Part shown: piece by piece, positions 20,779 to 30,881 of the stretch
Layout of the letters: the number at the start of each line of letters is the position of its first letter
Numbering within the stretch: position 1 is the first letter of the stretch
DNA from: Trichomonas vaginalis G3
Taxonomy: Eukaryota; Parabasalia; Trichomonadida; Trichomonadidae
Reading direction: 5' to 3'
Assembly: GCF_026262505.1 (NCBI RefSeq)
Contig: NC_067208.1
Span: forward strand, 5,031,962-5,095,961
DNA length: 64,000 nt
Notes under the pieces: generated by a model
Database searches by the model: none
What the model was told of the DNA's origin: nothing
The model's input: only the letters and a program-made list of their open reading frames with translations
Program-made: the position numbers and the translations under genes

Positions 20779-22311
20779 AATAACACAGATTTAAAAATTT
20801 TAATTGATGATTTAGTATTTAATCAAAATTTTCTTAGTTATTATGAATTAAAATCATATCTCCAAAAACATAATAACAATATAACGGGTGGTGATATGGA
20901 TTATTATTATCCGTATTATAAAAATGAAATTTTGAAATATCATGATAAAATAATTTCTAAAATTAAAGACAAAATTAAAAATAATGAATATACAAAGGGA
21001 AAAACTAAATCACAACTTAAACAGTTGAAAGATTTCAAAAATAAAGTATTAACAGAAGAAGATATTGATGAATTATATAAATTATATAATCCTGAGCCGC
21101 AAAAGCCGAAAGAGAAAGTAGCAAATGTTCAACAGCTAAGGGTGCAAAACGCCCAGGTCCTTCAGACCATAAATGATGCACAAGCTTTAATTTATGATTC
21201 ATTAGTTAAACCATATTCAGCCCGACTTTTAAATGAAGATCAACTTTTGGAATTCATCCTTCAACATAAACTCGAAGCGGGAAAGTATATCAAACCTTTA
21301 TATACAGCATATTTAAAACAAATGAATAGAATACATCCAGAATTAATGACGGGAGGAATGAAATCCAAAATCAAAGCAGATAAAATTAAACCACCCGCAA
21401 CACAAAAACCTCCAACGGTAGTACCCCCTCCTCCTTCAGTTAATCCTTCATCATTCACTTTATTATATCCATTTCAAACATTAAAGAAGCAAAAAGATTT
21501 TAAAAAGGGTTTCAAGATATTAAATAAACCAATTGACCCAAAAATTCAACCGTTAAAGGAAAAATTTAGTCGCCCTTCATTTGCCCCATATCCATATTCA
21601 TACGAAATAGATCATTTAGAATATTCAAAAGGAAACGTTACTTATTTATTTGCCATTAACATTAACACTAGATATTTATATTGCATTCCGGTGAAAGGGA
21701 AAACAGAACAGGAAACAAGAAGAGCTATTCAATACTTACTAGACCATGAAAGAGTAGATAATATCAGGGGTGATGGCGATAAAGGATTTCAGGCAGCTAT
21801 GACTCATTATTTCCCACAAATTAATTTTTACTTCTCATCTTCTCCATATACGTTTCATAATAAAATAGTTGATGCGGTAATGAGAACTCTTAGAGATGTG
21901 TTAGGGGTTAACGGTCAGATATACTGGGATGGAAATCATGACTCCATCATACAGCAGTTAGTATATTATTACAATAATACATGGCATAGAACTATAAACA
22001 TGAAACCAGTGGAAATGAAAAATGATATTTCAAAAGAATGGGAATATATTAGAAAGCAAATGGAAAGGTTAAATGATGTTAAACGTGAACAAATTAATTC
22101 GGGGCTCATGAATTTTAAACAAGGGGATAAAGTTTTGATTCATCTCGATTATGGAAAAACTGATAAATCAATAACAAAAAGAAGACGAAGATTTGACACA
22201 ATAGCTGAATTTGTTAGATATATTAACGGCAATGCATTAGTTGAAGTTGACAATAAATTAATAGAAATTCCGATTTATTTTATTACTCCATTATATTTAA
22301 ATAATATTTAA
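20776..22311 (+). CDS. Maverick integrase (retroviral-type rve core)
   Basis: 511 residues, reading whole. The N-terminal 200 residues are helical and basic, with a Gly-Gly pair and a Pro-rich linker (QKPPTVVPPPPSVNPSS, ~215-232). The rve core follows from about residue 270: strand with YEIDHLEYS, then INTRYLYCIPVKG, IRGDGDKGF and the helix with HNKIVDAVMRTLRD, then WHRTINMKPVEM. The C-terminal 90 residues form an SH3/chromo-like barrel (FKQGDKVLIHLDYG). It would cut and join Maverick ends into host DNA. Preceded by TATAAATG. Residues 116-130 (QQLRVQNAQVLQTI) are encoded by a double mini-hairpin and recur in the fibre gene at 29390. Confidence 0.88.
   Translation: MNNTDLKILIDDLVFNQNFLSYYELKSYLQKHNNNITGGDMDYYYPYYKNEILKYHDKIISKIKDKIKNNEYTKGKTKSQLKQLKDFKNKVLTEEDIDELYKLYNPEPQKPKEKVANVQQLRVQNAQVLQTINDAQALIYDSLVKPYSARLLNEDQLLEFILQHKLEAGKYIKPLYTAYLKQMNRIHPELMTGGMKSKIKADKIKPPATQKPPTVVPPPPSVNPSSFTLLYPFQTLKKQKDFKKGFKILNKPIDPKIQPLKEKFSRPSFAPYPYSYEIDHLEYSKGNVTYLFAININTRYLYCIPVKGKTEQETRRAIQYLLDHERVDNIRGDGDKGFQAAMTHYFPQINFYFSSSPYTFHNKIVDAVMRTLRDVLGVNGQIYWDGNHDSIIQQLVYYYNNTWHRTINMKPVEMKNDISKEWEYIRKQMERLNDVKREQINSGLMNFKQGDKVLIHLDYGKTDKSITKRRRRFDTIAEFVRYINGNALVEVDNKLIEIPIYFITPLYLNNI
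21140..21168 (+). repeat. Double mini-hairpin inside integrase coding sequence
   Basis: GGGTG-caaaa-CGCCC, A, GGTC-cttca-GACC. Read in frame as VQNAQVLQT; nearly the same hairpin pair and peptide occur at 29340-29368. Confidence 0.75.
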
Positions 22312-22330
22312 TTTTTTTATTTCGTAAGAA

Positions 22331-22651
22331 ATGGGTGACAACGAAGCATCCAAGAGTCCTGATTCAATTAAGATTCAGAGTCCAGACGATGAATATAAAA
22401 AGAAACTAAACAGAATTAAATCAAAAATATGCTATTACAAAAAGAAGCCGCAATGCGGTGGGGCTGATGCCCATAAAACTAAAGTAATTGAAAACGATAA
22501 AGAGAGGAAAGAAATAATCGAAAAATTAGAAACTTACCGTTCAATCCTTAAACTGAGTGAAGCAAAAATAAAAGAATTTAATAGAATAAATAAATTGATT
22601 GGAAGAGATGAATTTAATAAAGATGAATTTTTAAACTCAATCCAAATTTAA
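22331..22651 (+). CDS. Small charged helical protein
   Basis: 106 residues, Lys/Glu-rich, starting MGDNEASKSPDS. Residues 25-40 are basic and the second half is probably a coiled coil (KERKEIIEKLETYRSILKL). Follows the integrase by 19 bp in the same direction. No family recognised. A double mini-hairpin sits in the middle of its frame and contributes the residues PQCGGADAH, where the inner Mavericks' small genes also carry one. Confidence 0.5.
   Translation: MGDNEASKSPDSIKIQSPDDEYKKKLNRIKSKICYYKKKPQCGGADAHKTKVIENDKERKEIIEKLETYRSILKLSEAKIKEFNRINKLIGRDEFNKDEFLNSIQI
22448..22472 (+). repeat. Double mini-hairpin
   Basis: CCGC-aat-GCGG, TG linker, GGGC-tgat-GCCC, within the small gene at 22331-22651. 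Confidence 0.8.
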
Positions 22652-22654
22652 TTT

Positions 22655-22840
22655 TTATTCCTCTTCGACAACATCTATTCGAGACGCCGAACCCTTCTGG
22701 GTTCTTCTTTCCATCATTACTGCATAACCGCATCTTCTCGGTTTTCGTGGTTTGTTGTTTTTAATTCGTTCTTGCATCATTTTTATCATTTCCTCCCTTG
22801 TTATGATTCGTGGTAAATTTTGAGCTTGTGGGGTATCCAT
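22655..22840 (-). CDS. Small basic protein, 61 residues
   Basis: Starts MDTPQAQNLPRIITREEM behind a TATAAATG block. Lys/Arg-rich middle (KNNKPRKPRRCGY) and an acidic tail (IDVVEEE). A nucleic-acid-binding or capsid-packing peptide would fit the composition, but no family is recognised. It converges on the gene at 22331-22651 with only 3 bp between stops. A 6-bp GAACCC/GGGTTC hairpin lies in its frame. Confidence 0.45.
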   Translation of the reverse strand: MDTPQAQNLPRIITREEMIKMMQERIKNNKPRKPRRCGYAVMMERRTQKGSASRIDVVEEE

Positions 22841-22872
22841 TTATATAAAAATAAAATTTTGTTATCAGTTAT

Positions 22873-23128
22873 TTTATCGTTAATGGTTTTTAGGTTATTC
22901 AATAATTAATTATTTTTGAATAACTGAAAGTGTCACTACGTCACCATGTCACCGGGTTAATTAACTTCTCTTAAAATTACTGACAACATGACATTTTGAC
23001 AACAGGTACGAAAGGAGGAAGGCATTTATGAATTATTTTTGAAGAACTGAAAGTGTCACTACGTCACCATGTCACCGGGTTAATTAACTTCTCTTAAAAA
23101 TGATGACAACATGACATTTTGACAACAC
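22873..23128 (+). repeat. Iteron modules, two tandem copies (right of primase-helicase 3' end)
   Basis: Each copy has three GTCAC words 8 bp apart (22932, 22940, 22948; 23055, 23063, 23071), then GGGTTAATTAAC, then three TGACA words 8 bp apart (22981, 22989, 22997; 23104, 23112, 23120). TGAC is the complement of GTCA, so each module is an inverted pair of three-iteron arrays. Lies just beyond the 3' end of the primase-helicase gene. Confidence 0.85.
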
Positions 23129-24610
23129 AGCAGGATTAATGCAAAAATAAATTCAAATCATACTTTATAAAGCTTCATTTACAGGTATTTCATCATCAGT
23201 AAATGAATCATCATTATCGTTTGGTTCAACCTGTTTATATAATCCTTTCATTTCTTCTTTCAAAACATAACACCATGTCTGTTTACCATCTATTCTTCTC
23301 TGTTTCCTATCACATTTATCCTTAATGCTCATTTGGAAATTCTTGTCTTTCATGTCTGATGGTTTGCAGAATAGAGCATTTTTACACGTCATACCTGCAC
23401 ACAATTCATCATAATGTGTATTTATCCATACATCTAAAGGATTTGTTGATAATTCAATTAAATCTTGTTTGGCTTCAGTCATCGGTATGATTCGTACATT
23501 AAATGATGAAAGGTCATATTGCATAAAATACGTCAGTAAATTATCATAAAATTCCTTAGTGCATGAATTCATTAAATTCTTGAAATAATCAAATTGACCC
23601 TTGAATTTACCATTAACTCTTAAAACTACGTATCTTCTGTCTCCAACTTCAATTTTGACAGGGTAGACGTTATTAGTTACCAAAATGAAATTGGCAACAT
23701 TCTGAGCAGTTCTTCTGGGTTGATTCTTTTCATTAATTCTAATCTCATTATCCGTAATAATTGATTTCAAAGCGTTGAAGTTTGCGAGTCTATCTTCACC
23801 AACATTCTTGAGTTCATTAAGTACAAGAAACATTTTATTTTCAACTACTGAATTGAAATTACCCGTTAGCTCACTTATTTCGGTAATGTTTTTACATGAA
23901 TAACCAGCGAGAAGTTCAGAAATAATGTCTGTAAATCTGTTTTTACCTGTTCCCTGAAGTCCTTTCAAAATAATTGCTGTTTCATTCTTGATTCCAGGAT
24001 GTTGAATCATTGATGCAATCCAGCCGAGAAGATATTTATACACTTCATCGTTATTATCACAAATGGCTTCTTTAATGAAATTCATAAACATCTCAATTTT
24101 TGAGTAATCTACTTTTTCGAGAACGTTGTATTTATAACCCTGAAACGTTGAGAAAACATCTAGAGAATCAGATTTAAAGCAAACACCCTTAACGGTTAAT
24201 GAGGATAATTGATTTAGTAGTACATCCCATGCTGTTATGGTTTTACCCTCTTCTTTAAATAATTTAATCATTTTGAGTGACTCTTTCATGTTTGATTGAA
24301 GAACGAATGATATTTGATTCATTTTGTCGTGGATATTATAGTCCTTTTGAATGAAATATTTATTTCCACAATCTACAAAACGGATTACACGTGATAAATC
24401 CTCAATTACTTCAGAACTGTTTTTATACTGATGATTTTCAGCCTTGCGTCTAATATCTGTTATCAAAAACGAGTCATCAAGTTTTATATCAAATGTTATT
24501 TTTGGCTTACGTAATAAAGGTAAAACGTATTCATCATAATATTCCTTTTGATAAAGTTTTAGAATCTTCACTAAAACAAATGGAGAAGTCATTAAATGTG
24601 CATATCTATA

Positions 24611-25910
24611 GGGTGTCCAAAGGTGTGTTTAGCACAAACCTGAATACTGCGAATAGAAATAAACAAGTTACATATATATAAAGTTTATTTAAATATAATC
24701 ACCATTGGATTCAATCACGCGTTCGCAGCGATCGATCCAGGCTTCAAAGACACGCTTTAAATCATCATGAGAAAATTGCTCAAATTGCTCTCTTACAAAA
24801 TTTTCAAGATCATCTGGACTCGCGAATTCGCGTCCTTCAGCTCTCTTTTTTAGCGTGCCGAATAAATAAAAGTCAGAGGGTGCAATATCAGGTGAATAAA
24901 TTGGATTTGGAACAACTTTGACTTTGTTTTCCACCAAGTAATTCATTACCTTATGACTTTTGTGAACTCTTGAATTATCAAAATGAATTGCAAACTTTTG
25001 TTTTTGTTGTTTGGATTTCTCAAACTCATCAGAATTGATAATTTGAGTAAGAACATTGTCAATTAGATACTGAGCATTCATCGTATTAGGTTTTTGAAGA
25101 ATATCAATTGCGATGATGCCATTCACGCCCCAAAAAACCGACAACATCATCATTGGTGTGTCAATTTTTTTCTTCGGGAATGTTTGCGGATTTTCATCCT
25201 TCGGGATCCACATGATTTTGGCTTCTGTTGCATATTGAAACCAAGACTCGTCCCCTGTTACTAAAAAGCGAAACTTCTTGGATTGATACGCACCCAATAT
25301 AGAGAGGAGCTCTTTCGAAGATTGGACTCTAGATTTTTTTTGAACTGAATTAAGGTTGTGCGGAACCCAACGTGTATACGCTAGTTTGTAGTTCAAATAA
25401 TTGTGCAGATAATAACTGACTGTTGTACGTGGTATCTTTGTCATCTCCTCTATCCTTCTGAGTGATGCTCTTGGGTCTTCATCTAGCGCTTGAAGAATTG
25501 CTTTGATTTTTCTTTGATCCGGCGATTTTTTGTCAATTTTTATGATGGGCGCCTTTTTGTTCATGAAGTGATACATCCTAACATGATACGTTACAGTGGA
25601 ATAGCTAGAAGCATCCATACCGAAGCATTTTACCAATGTCTCGTAGATTTTTTTACAGTCTTTGCATTTTTTTGCAAGAGCGAGGATGTTTTCTTTATGA
25701 TTCATTAAAAAAATGAAAAAAATCCCGCCAAAATTTCCCGCAAAACCGCCTCTTGTCTCAAAATTCATTTTATATCCCGGCATGGCGCCAAAATACAACA
25801 TACTCATCATATACATATATTCATATTTTTTATTATATATTTATAATCAGCATATATCTCCTTTAATAGTCTCATATAGAGCGCTGTGCTAAACGCACCT
25901 TTGGACACCC
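24611..25910 (-). mobile_element. Tvmar1-type mariner transposon, 1300 bp
   Basis: Inverted termini GGGTGTCCAAAGGTG-T/C-GTTTAGCACA (26 bp, one mismatch) are flanked by TA on each side (24609-24610 and 25911-25912). The element encodes one uninterrupted transposase on the minus strand. Length and TIR fit the mariner Tvmar1 described from Trichomonas vaginalis. It inserted into the primase-helicase gene of the outer Maverick. Confidence 0.92.
24689..25705 (-). CDS. Mariner transposase (DD34D)
   Basis: About 338 residues from the Met of MNHKENILALAKKCKD at 25705; the open frame extends upstream to 25816 but that part would be unusually long for a mariner. The N-terminal half has two helix-turn-helix-like parts (RASLRRIEEMTKIPRTTV). 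The catalytic triad is TGDESW, HFDNSRVH and SPDIAPSDFYLF, with 34 residues between the second and third Asp as in mariners. The linker WVPHNL and a YSPDIAPSDF motif are standard. Cuts and pastes at TA. No break is visible, so the copy may be capable of activity. All other genes here lack its codon style only slightly. Confidence 0.92.
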   Translation of the reverse strand: MNHKENILALAKKCKDCKKIYETLVKCFGMDASSYSTVTYHVRMYHFMNKKAPIIKIDKKSPDQRKIKAILQALDEDPRASLRRIEEMTKIPRTTVSYYLHNYLNYKLAYTRWVPHNLNSVQKKSRVQSSKELLSILGAYQSKKFRFLVTGDESWFQYATEAKIMWIPKDENPQTFPKKKIDTPMMMLSVFWGVNGIIAIDILQKPNTMNAQYLIDNVLTQIINSDEFEKSKQQKQKFAIHFDNSRVHKSHKVMNYLVENKVKVVPNPIYSPDIAPSDFYLFGTLKKRAEGREFASPDDLENFVREQFEQFSHDDLKRVFEAWIDRCERVIESNGDYI

Positions 25911-26845
25911 TATACTACGTGCTTTTTCAAAATTACTTTTTGCATTTTCTGTTAAACTGCAGAAGTTATAAACGTTATCGTATGCTTCATTAATCAAATG
26001 ATTAGGTAACGAATTAATTGCTTGAAACAGTGTGAATAATGTAACTTCTTTTTCTAAATTCATGTTTCCACCGTCATTATGTACTTCAAAATCACTGATG
26101 CCATCAACTATGCTCTGGGCAAGTTTATCGTCAATGTTTACATCTTTGTTTTCATTCATGATAGTCTTTATTTCTTCGTTCTTCTGTTCAACTCTTACCT
26201 TAATATTCAAATCATTTAATATATCATTCGCTGTTCTAGTTAATATTGAATCATAACTTCCACGAATGAATGAGTATGTATTGATTGGTTCTGTTGCATT
26301 CTTGCGAACTCTTGAATCGGCCATAACTACTAAAGAACGCTTTGAATCATCCATAGAAGTCATTATGTCGATATCATAATCATTGCTGGAATAACATTTA
26401 ATCATTCTGTTCGAAACTGCATAAAAGAAATTAGTGTTACAATAAATGTGAAGACCTCCTGAAGCAGTTTTAACGATAACATCTTTATCCGAAAGTTTTG
26501 ATAAAATGTCTTTTCTAACTGTTTCTTTAAGTTCATCATTGTACGATTTATTGATATCAACATCTATAATCGTTAAATTTGATATTTTATTTACTAATAA
26601 AGCCATACCAGTTTTCCTTCCTCTTCCTCCATCGTGTTTGAGGTAGTTATGTAAATCAATCTTGTTTTCACCAATTCTTTCGTTGAGGGTTTTAGTTTCT
26701 GCCACAACTAATTCCTCAGCTAATGAATCAATAACTTTTTCATCAGAAACGATATAGTTGCTGTTGTTGTTTGTGCCCGTCATTTATATAGGAATAAAAA
26801 AATAAAAATAATTTTAAAACTAACTTTATTTTTGGGCTGCATCAA

Positions 26846-27165
26846 TTTCCAGGACTGTTGTCAAAATGTCATGTTGTCATCATTTTTAAGAGAAGTTAAT
26901 TAACCTGGTGACACGGTGACGTAGTGACACTTTCAGTTCTTCAAAAATAATTAATTATTGAATAACCTAAAAACCATTAACGTAAACATTAACGATAAAA
27001 TATATTTCCAGGACTGTTGTCAAAATGTCATGTTGTCATCATTTTTAAGAGAAGTTAATTAACCTGGTGACACGGTGACGTAGTGACACTTTCAGTTCTT
27101 CAAAAATAATTAATTATTGAATAACCTAAAAACCATTAACGTAAACATTAACGATAAAATATATT
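26846..27165 (-). repeat. Iteron modules, two tandem copies (5' side of primase-helicase)
   Basis: Two ~156-bp direct repeats, reverse in orientation to those at 22873-23128: three TGTCA words 8 bp apart, TTAATTAA, then GGTGAC words 8 bp apart, then ATTATTGAATAACCTAAAAACC. They lie directly upstream of the primase-helicase start and downstream (3') of no other gene, between it and the fibre gene. Confidence 0.85.
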
Positions 27166-27219
27166 TCCACGGTTCATTCGGTACTTCATTACCTAATTAA
27201 TTACAGACATAAAATATAT

Positions 27220-29390
27220 TTAGTTCATTCGGTACCATGCAAATACAGTCATAAATGGTGGCATGTAATCTTCACCCGAGCCCGTTGGATTTGTTGTGAA
27301 AGTATGGACATGATTTCCTCCTGGTTCAGTTTGTCGAAAAGTCTTTTTTGTTGAATCGTTATAAGCTGGAGATAAAACATCATAACCGGCTTCATAGTCT
27401 GAGTTGTATAATGGGTGGTCTCTTAATGAGTGTCTATGGTCGCCAGAAAAGTTTGTAGTTCCTGTATGCTTATGCGGTGGAAGGTTTGCTTCTTTAATTT
27501 TCTTTGAACCACCCGTTTGCTTTGAACTATTAGCACAATAGAGGAAACGATCGGTTATTTGTTGCCATGTACCGAAACCGAATACATCGGCTGGATTTGT
27601 TGAATTCATTGATGTATATATTGAACCAATGGGGTAAATCATCTCAAGAATTGTATTTAATCCATTATGAATATTGAATTTATTATATAATATTGAAACC
27701 GGGTGAGTATTTAAAACTGGTCTTGTTATCAATATTAACGTATTATTTTTGAAAATAGCTTTTCGTACATCTTGAAATTTTGTGATTTCAGACCAGTTTC
27801 TTCCATCACTACTGATATTTACTAAATCACCACATCCTAAAGCAATGAAATACCCATCAATATAAAATAAATTAGTAAATCTATAATTTCGAGTAAATTT
27901 TGGAGTGAATGAATAAACCAATTCCCAATTTGATAAATCCTGTGATAAATAAATATGTCTGTTATAACTTACAGGATATGAATAGACCATTCCACCTGAA
28001 ACGAGAACATAAACATTTGATCCATAACATAAAGCTTCAATGTCTCCATCAGCTTGAAAAATTTGTTCAAATTGACCTTGTGGTATTGAATATGATCTAT
28101 AAATTTTATCATTTTGTAGGATAAAATACATGTTGTTAATGTAATACCATTTACTTGTATAATCAATTTCCAAATCTGATGACATCATACTAAACATATA
28201 ATAATTTATCCCATCCTCACTAATGAAAATTGATTGACTTCATAAATTAGTACCCATTTATTATTAACACATCTAATAGGATTATTTGGATATTTAAATT
28301 TAGCATCTTGATTTAAATTACATTTGAACCATTGGATACAATCGAATGAATAACAAGGGCAAAAATCATCTCCAACCGTTATCATTCCCATAAATTTACC
28401 GTTATTATATTCAACATATAAAATTCTTGGATTAATGATTGGCTTTCGTGTATCAGGATTCAAAACAGATGGAGTAAATGATTCATAGTTTTTAAAATCA
28501 TTTGTTTTAAAATAATAAAGCACTCCATCTGTATAAAATAAATACGTGGTCACTCCATCGAAACATAACCATTCAAAAGAATCTATATCAAAGGTTTTAT
28601 CTGATGATTTCATAAAATTTAAAAATGGTGGAGTAAAATAGACCTCTGATTGTTTTATTTCTTCATTAACAAATGATATATCAGCTTTCTTTGCTAACTC
28701 AGTATTAATGAATGAAATAACTTTTTCCTTATCTGCCTTCTTCTCTAACTCATCGTTAACATAAGTTTTATCTGCTTTAAGGTCTAAACATCCTGAAACC
28801 CACCCTGTATCAGCTTTAACTTTAAAAGTCTCCGATGTCCATTCATGATACCATTCAACCTTTTCTTTAATTTCATTATCTTTTTCATCAACATAAACCA
28901 AATTTGCTTTCTTCATTAACTCACTATCCACATATTCCTTATCTGCTTTCTTCATTAACTCACTATCCACATATTCCTTATCTGCTTTCTTCATTAACTC
29001 ACTATCCACATATTCCTTATCTGCTTTCTTCATTATGTCGTTTAGGAAACCTTCTATGAATTCCTCATTTAAATTAAATCTTCCAATCTTCAAAACTTTA
29101 GGAAATGCATTTAATGCATAATATCTCTGTTCTTCTGGTGGAATTGATGTTATATCATCCGTTATACCTTTAATTTTAGAATTCATAAATAAAATTTCTT
29201 TTATATTTGATATCACTGCACCACCATTGCAAACGAATTCAAAATGGTCATTTTTCAATACTATCTCCAAATCTCCATATTTCAACCTTTGCGTTTGTTC
29301 TGCCGTCTTTGAATTATATGCATATGTGGCATATGTAATGGTCTGAAGGACCTGGGCGCTTTGCGCCTTAAGTTGCTGTTGTTTAATCAT
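27220..29390 (-). pseudogene. Tail-fibre-like protein with phage-type collar tip
   Basis: Reads from 29390 downwards. The N-terminal part starts QQQLKAQSAQVLQTI (double mini-hairpin) and YATYAYNSKTAEQ, continues with a beta domain, then four copies of a 13-residue repeat built on KKADKEYVDSELM (trimeric coiled-coil style), then beta-propeller-like Trp/Tyr-rich blades. The C-terminal part has the phage tail collar signature: YPIGSIYTSMNSTNP, FGFGTWQQI, RFLYCANSS, GGSKKI, LPPHKHTG and HRHS, ending MTVFAWYRMN. His-x-His pairs in phage tips bind metal. Probably the host-attachment fibre of the virus-like particle. About one break is seen. The inner Maverick has a counterpart (51950-54938) with near-identical tip segments. 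Confidence 0.8.
29340..29368 (-). repeat. Double mini-hairpin inside fibre gene start
   Basis: GGTC-tgaag-GACC, T, then GGCGC-ttt-GCGCC. Read on the minus strand it encodes KAQSAQVLQT, as in the integrase at 21140. Confidence 0.8.
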
Positions 29391-29414
29391 TTATTACGAT
29401 TTAAAAATAAATAT

Positions 29415-30862
29415 TTAATCCGTTATCTCATCAGCTATTTTCTCTATTTGAAATTGCCATAATATTTCATTCATAAATTCTAAATCACAATCAAATAGGT
29501 CAGTTATTCTAAATTTAATATTTGATAAATCTTTTGAATGAAGAATAAATGAATTCCCGGATAATTGAAGCGGATATGGAGTGTGGGACAAACTATCCAG
29601 TGTCACTTTTTATTAACCTTATTTAAAAAAATTAATAAAATAATAATAAAAAATTATTTGAATCTTTTACATTAATTGTTTCTTTTTTAAAAATACCTTT
29701 AAAGTACAATAAACAAGATTTGAATCTATTGATCCTTGTTGCAAACTTGAATATATTGCTTCAAGCATTTTTGAGAGTAGCCCATGCTAGCTTTTATCTC
29801 TTCTTGGATACCAAACTGGAGGAGCTCCATAGTGTTGAATATCACGGGCTCCATACAACAAATTGAATAAGGTATTTCAAAATTTGAAGGAAATGGTCCA
29901 TCATTGAATGTAGTGGCCGGGAATTGAATGACATACAGATAGTTTGAGGAAATTTGTTATAAATTATAATATAATTGAAGAATTAATTATCAAAACAAGT
30001 CTAAGAGCCATTTGTCAGATTTTCCCGAAATGCAAGGTTAAGATTTTAGCAGCGACTAACTTTGAGTGTACATATATAATTGTTATACTGAGTACTTTCT
30101 ATCTGTGTTACTTATTTGAGTCTAAGAGTCATTTCTACCATAGAACTAGATATTGTCTCTCATTAAATATATATAACTGTAAACTGCTTAATTCATTTAT
30201 CTATTTAGATAAAATTATATTTATATAAGATTTCATGTTATTATTTCATCTTTATTATTTTTTTTATTCCTTTGAAAAGTGACACTGGATAGTTTGTCCC
30301 TTTCTCGCGGATATGATAAAGAAAATGTGTTTAAGTTGATGGATAAAATGTTTTGTATTGATGGGTAAGAGTTAAGGTCTAATGTTTGATGTGAAAATCT
30401 CATTGGGGTATTAACTTTATCACATTTGATTAAAATGAAATTGGAACCAGTGTCAGAATACAAAACATCCCCAACATCTTTTTCAAAATTTAATATCCCC
30501 AACAATGAACGAAGATGAGGAGTACAAAATTTAATTTTCAGCGGGAATTTAATAAGGTTATTTATTTCATCAAGTTCAAAAAGTTTATCGGGTTTTGATT
30601 TAAAATTTTCTTCATACCATACGATCAATGATTCATTTAAATAACTTAAAATCATGTTAATATCCCATTTCGCTATCACATTATTTATATACATATCATA
30701 CGTTTTTTCAAGGTCATCTTTAATAAATGATATATAATCTGAAGGGTCTAAAAGAATGGGATTAAATTTACCACTCACAGAAACGAGAGTAACATTATAA
30801 ATTCCGCAAACTGTTAAATTTAATTCACAGTTATTATTCGAAATAATATTGATAATTGACAT
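29415..30862 (-). pseudogene. Structural-type protein gene, interrupted by a MULE-type MITE
   Basis: Reads from 30862 down. Starts MSIINIISNNNCELNLTV; beta-strand-rich with a C-terminal part NSFILHSKDLSNIKFRITDL that matches the C-terminus of the inner Maverick protein at 54956-55720 (KWVRISPHNLKDMQFRLVD). A minor capsid or penton-like role is inferred from this shared position and beta-rich character. The gene is split by the 728-bp element at 29579-30306; no other break is obvious. It shares 14 bp of overlap or very close spacing with the divergent gene at 30882. Confidence 0.6.
29579..30306. mobile_element. MULE-type MITE, 728 bp, with 9-bp target duplication
   Basis: Ends GAG-3 bases-GGGACAAACTATCC then AGTGTCACTTT, inverted at the other side. 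GCGGATATG is duplicated at 29570-29578 and 30307-30315. The 9-bp duplication and G-A-G start fit Mutator-like elements. No transposase frame; the longest frame (94 codons) looks accidental. Confidence 0.85.
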
Positions 30863-30881
30863 TTTTATTACGATTAAAAAT

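Larger units (their letters stand above)
23165..26783 (-). pseudogene. Primase-polymerase / SF3 helicase gene, interrupted by Tvmar1
   Basis: The N-terminal part (26783 down to about 25913) has archaeo-eukaryotic primase features: LTIIDVDIN with the Asp-x-Asp pair and TASGGLHIY. The C-terminal part (about 24600 down to 23165) is a D5-like superfamily 3 helicase: Walker A GLQGTGKNRF, Walker B MFLVLNEL, sensor region NFILVTNN and an arginine pair DRRYVVLRVNG. Such proteins prime and unwind DNA in virophages, phages and NCLDVs. A Tvmar1 mariner lies between the two parts, so the gene is broken by that insertion; otherwise both parts read cleanly. Start is behind ATATAAATG. Both sides of the gene carry inverted copies of the iteron module. 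Confidence 0.82.

Noticed and set aside
29944-30228. 94-codon plus-strand frame inside the MULE-type MITE
   Set aside because: No transposase motif, AT-rich low-information sequence, and it overlaps the element's inner end.
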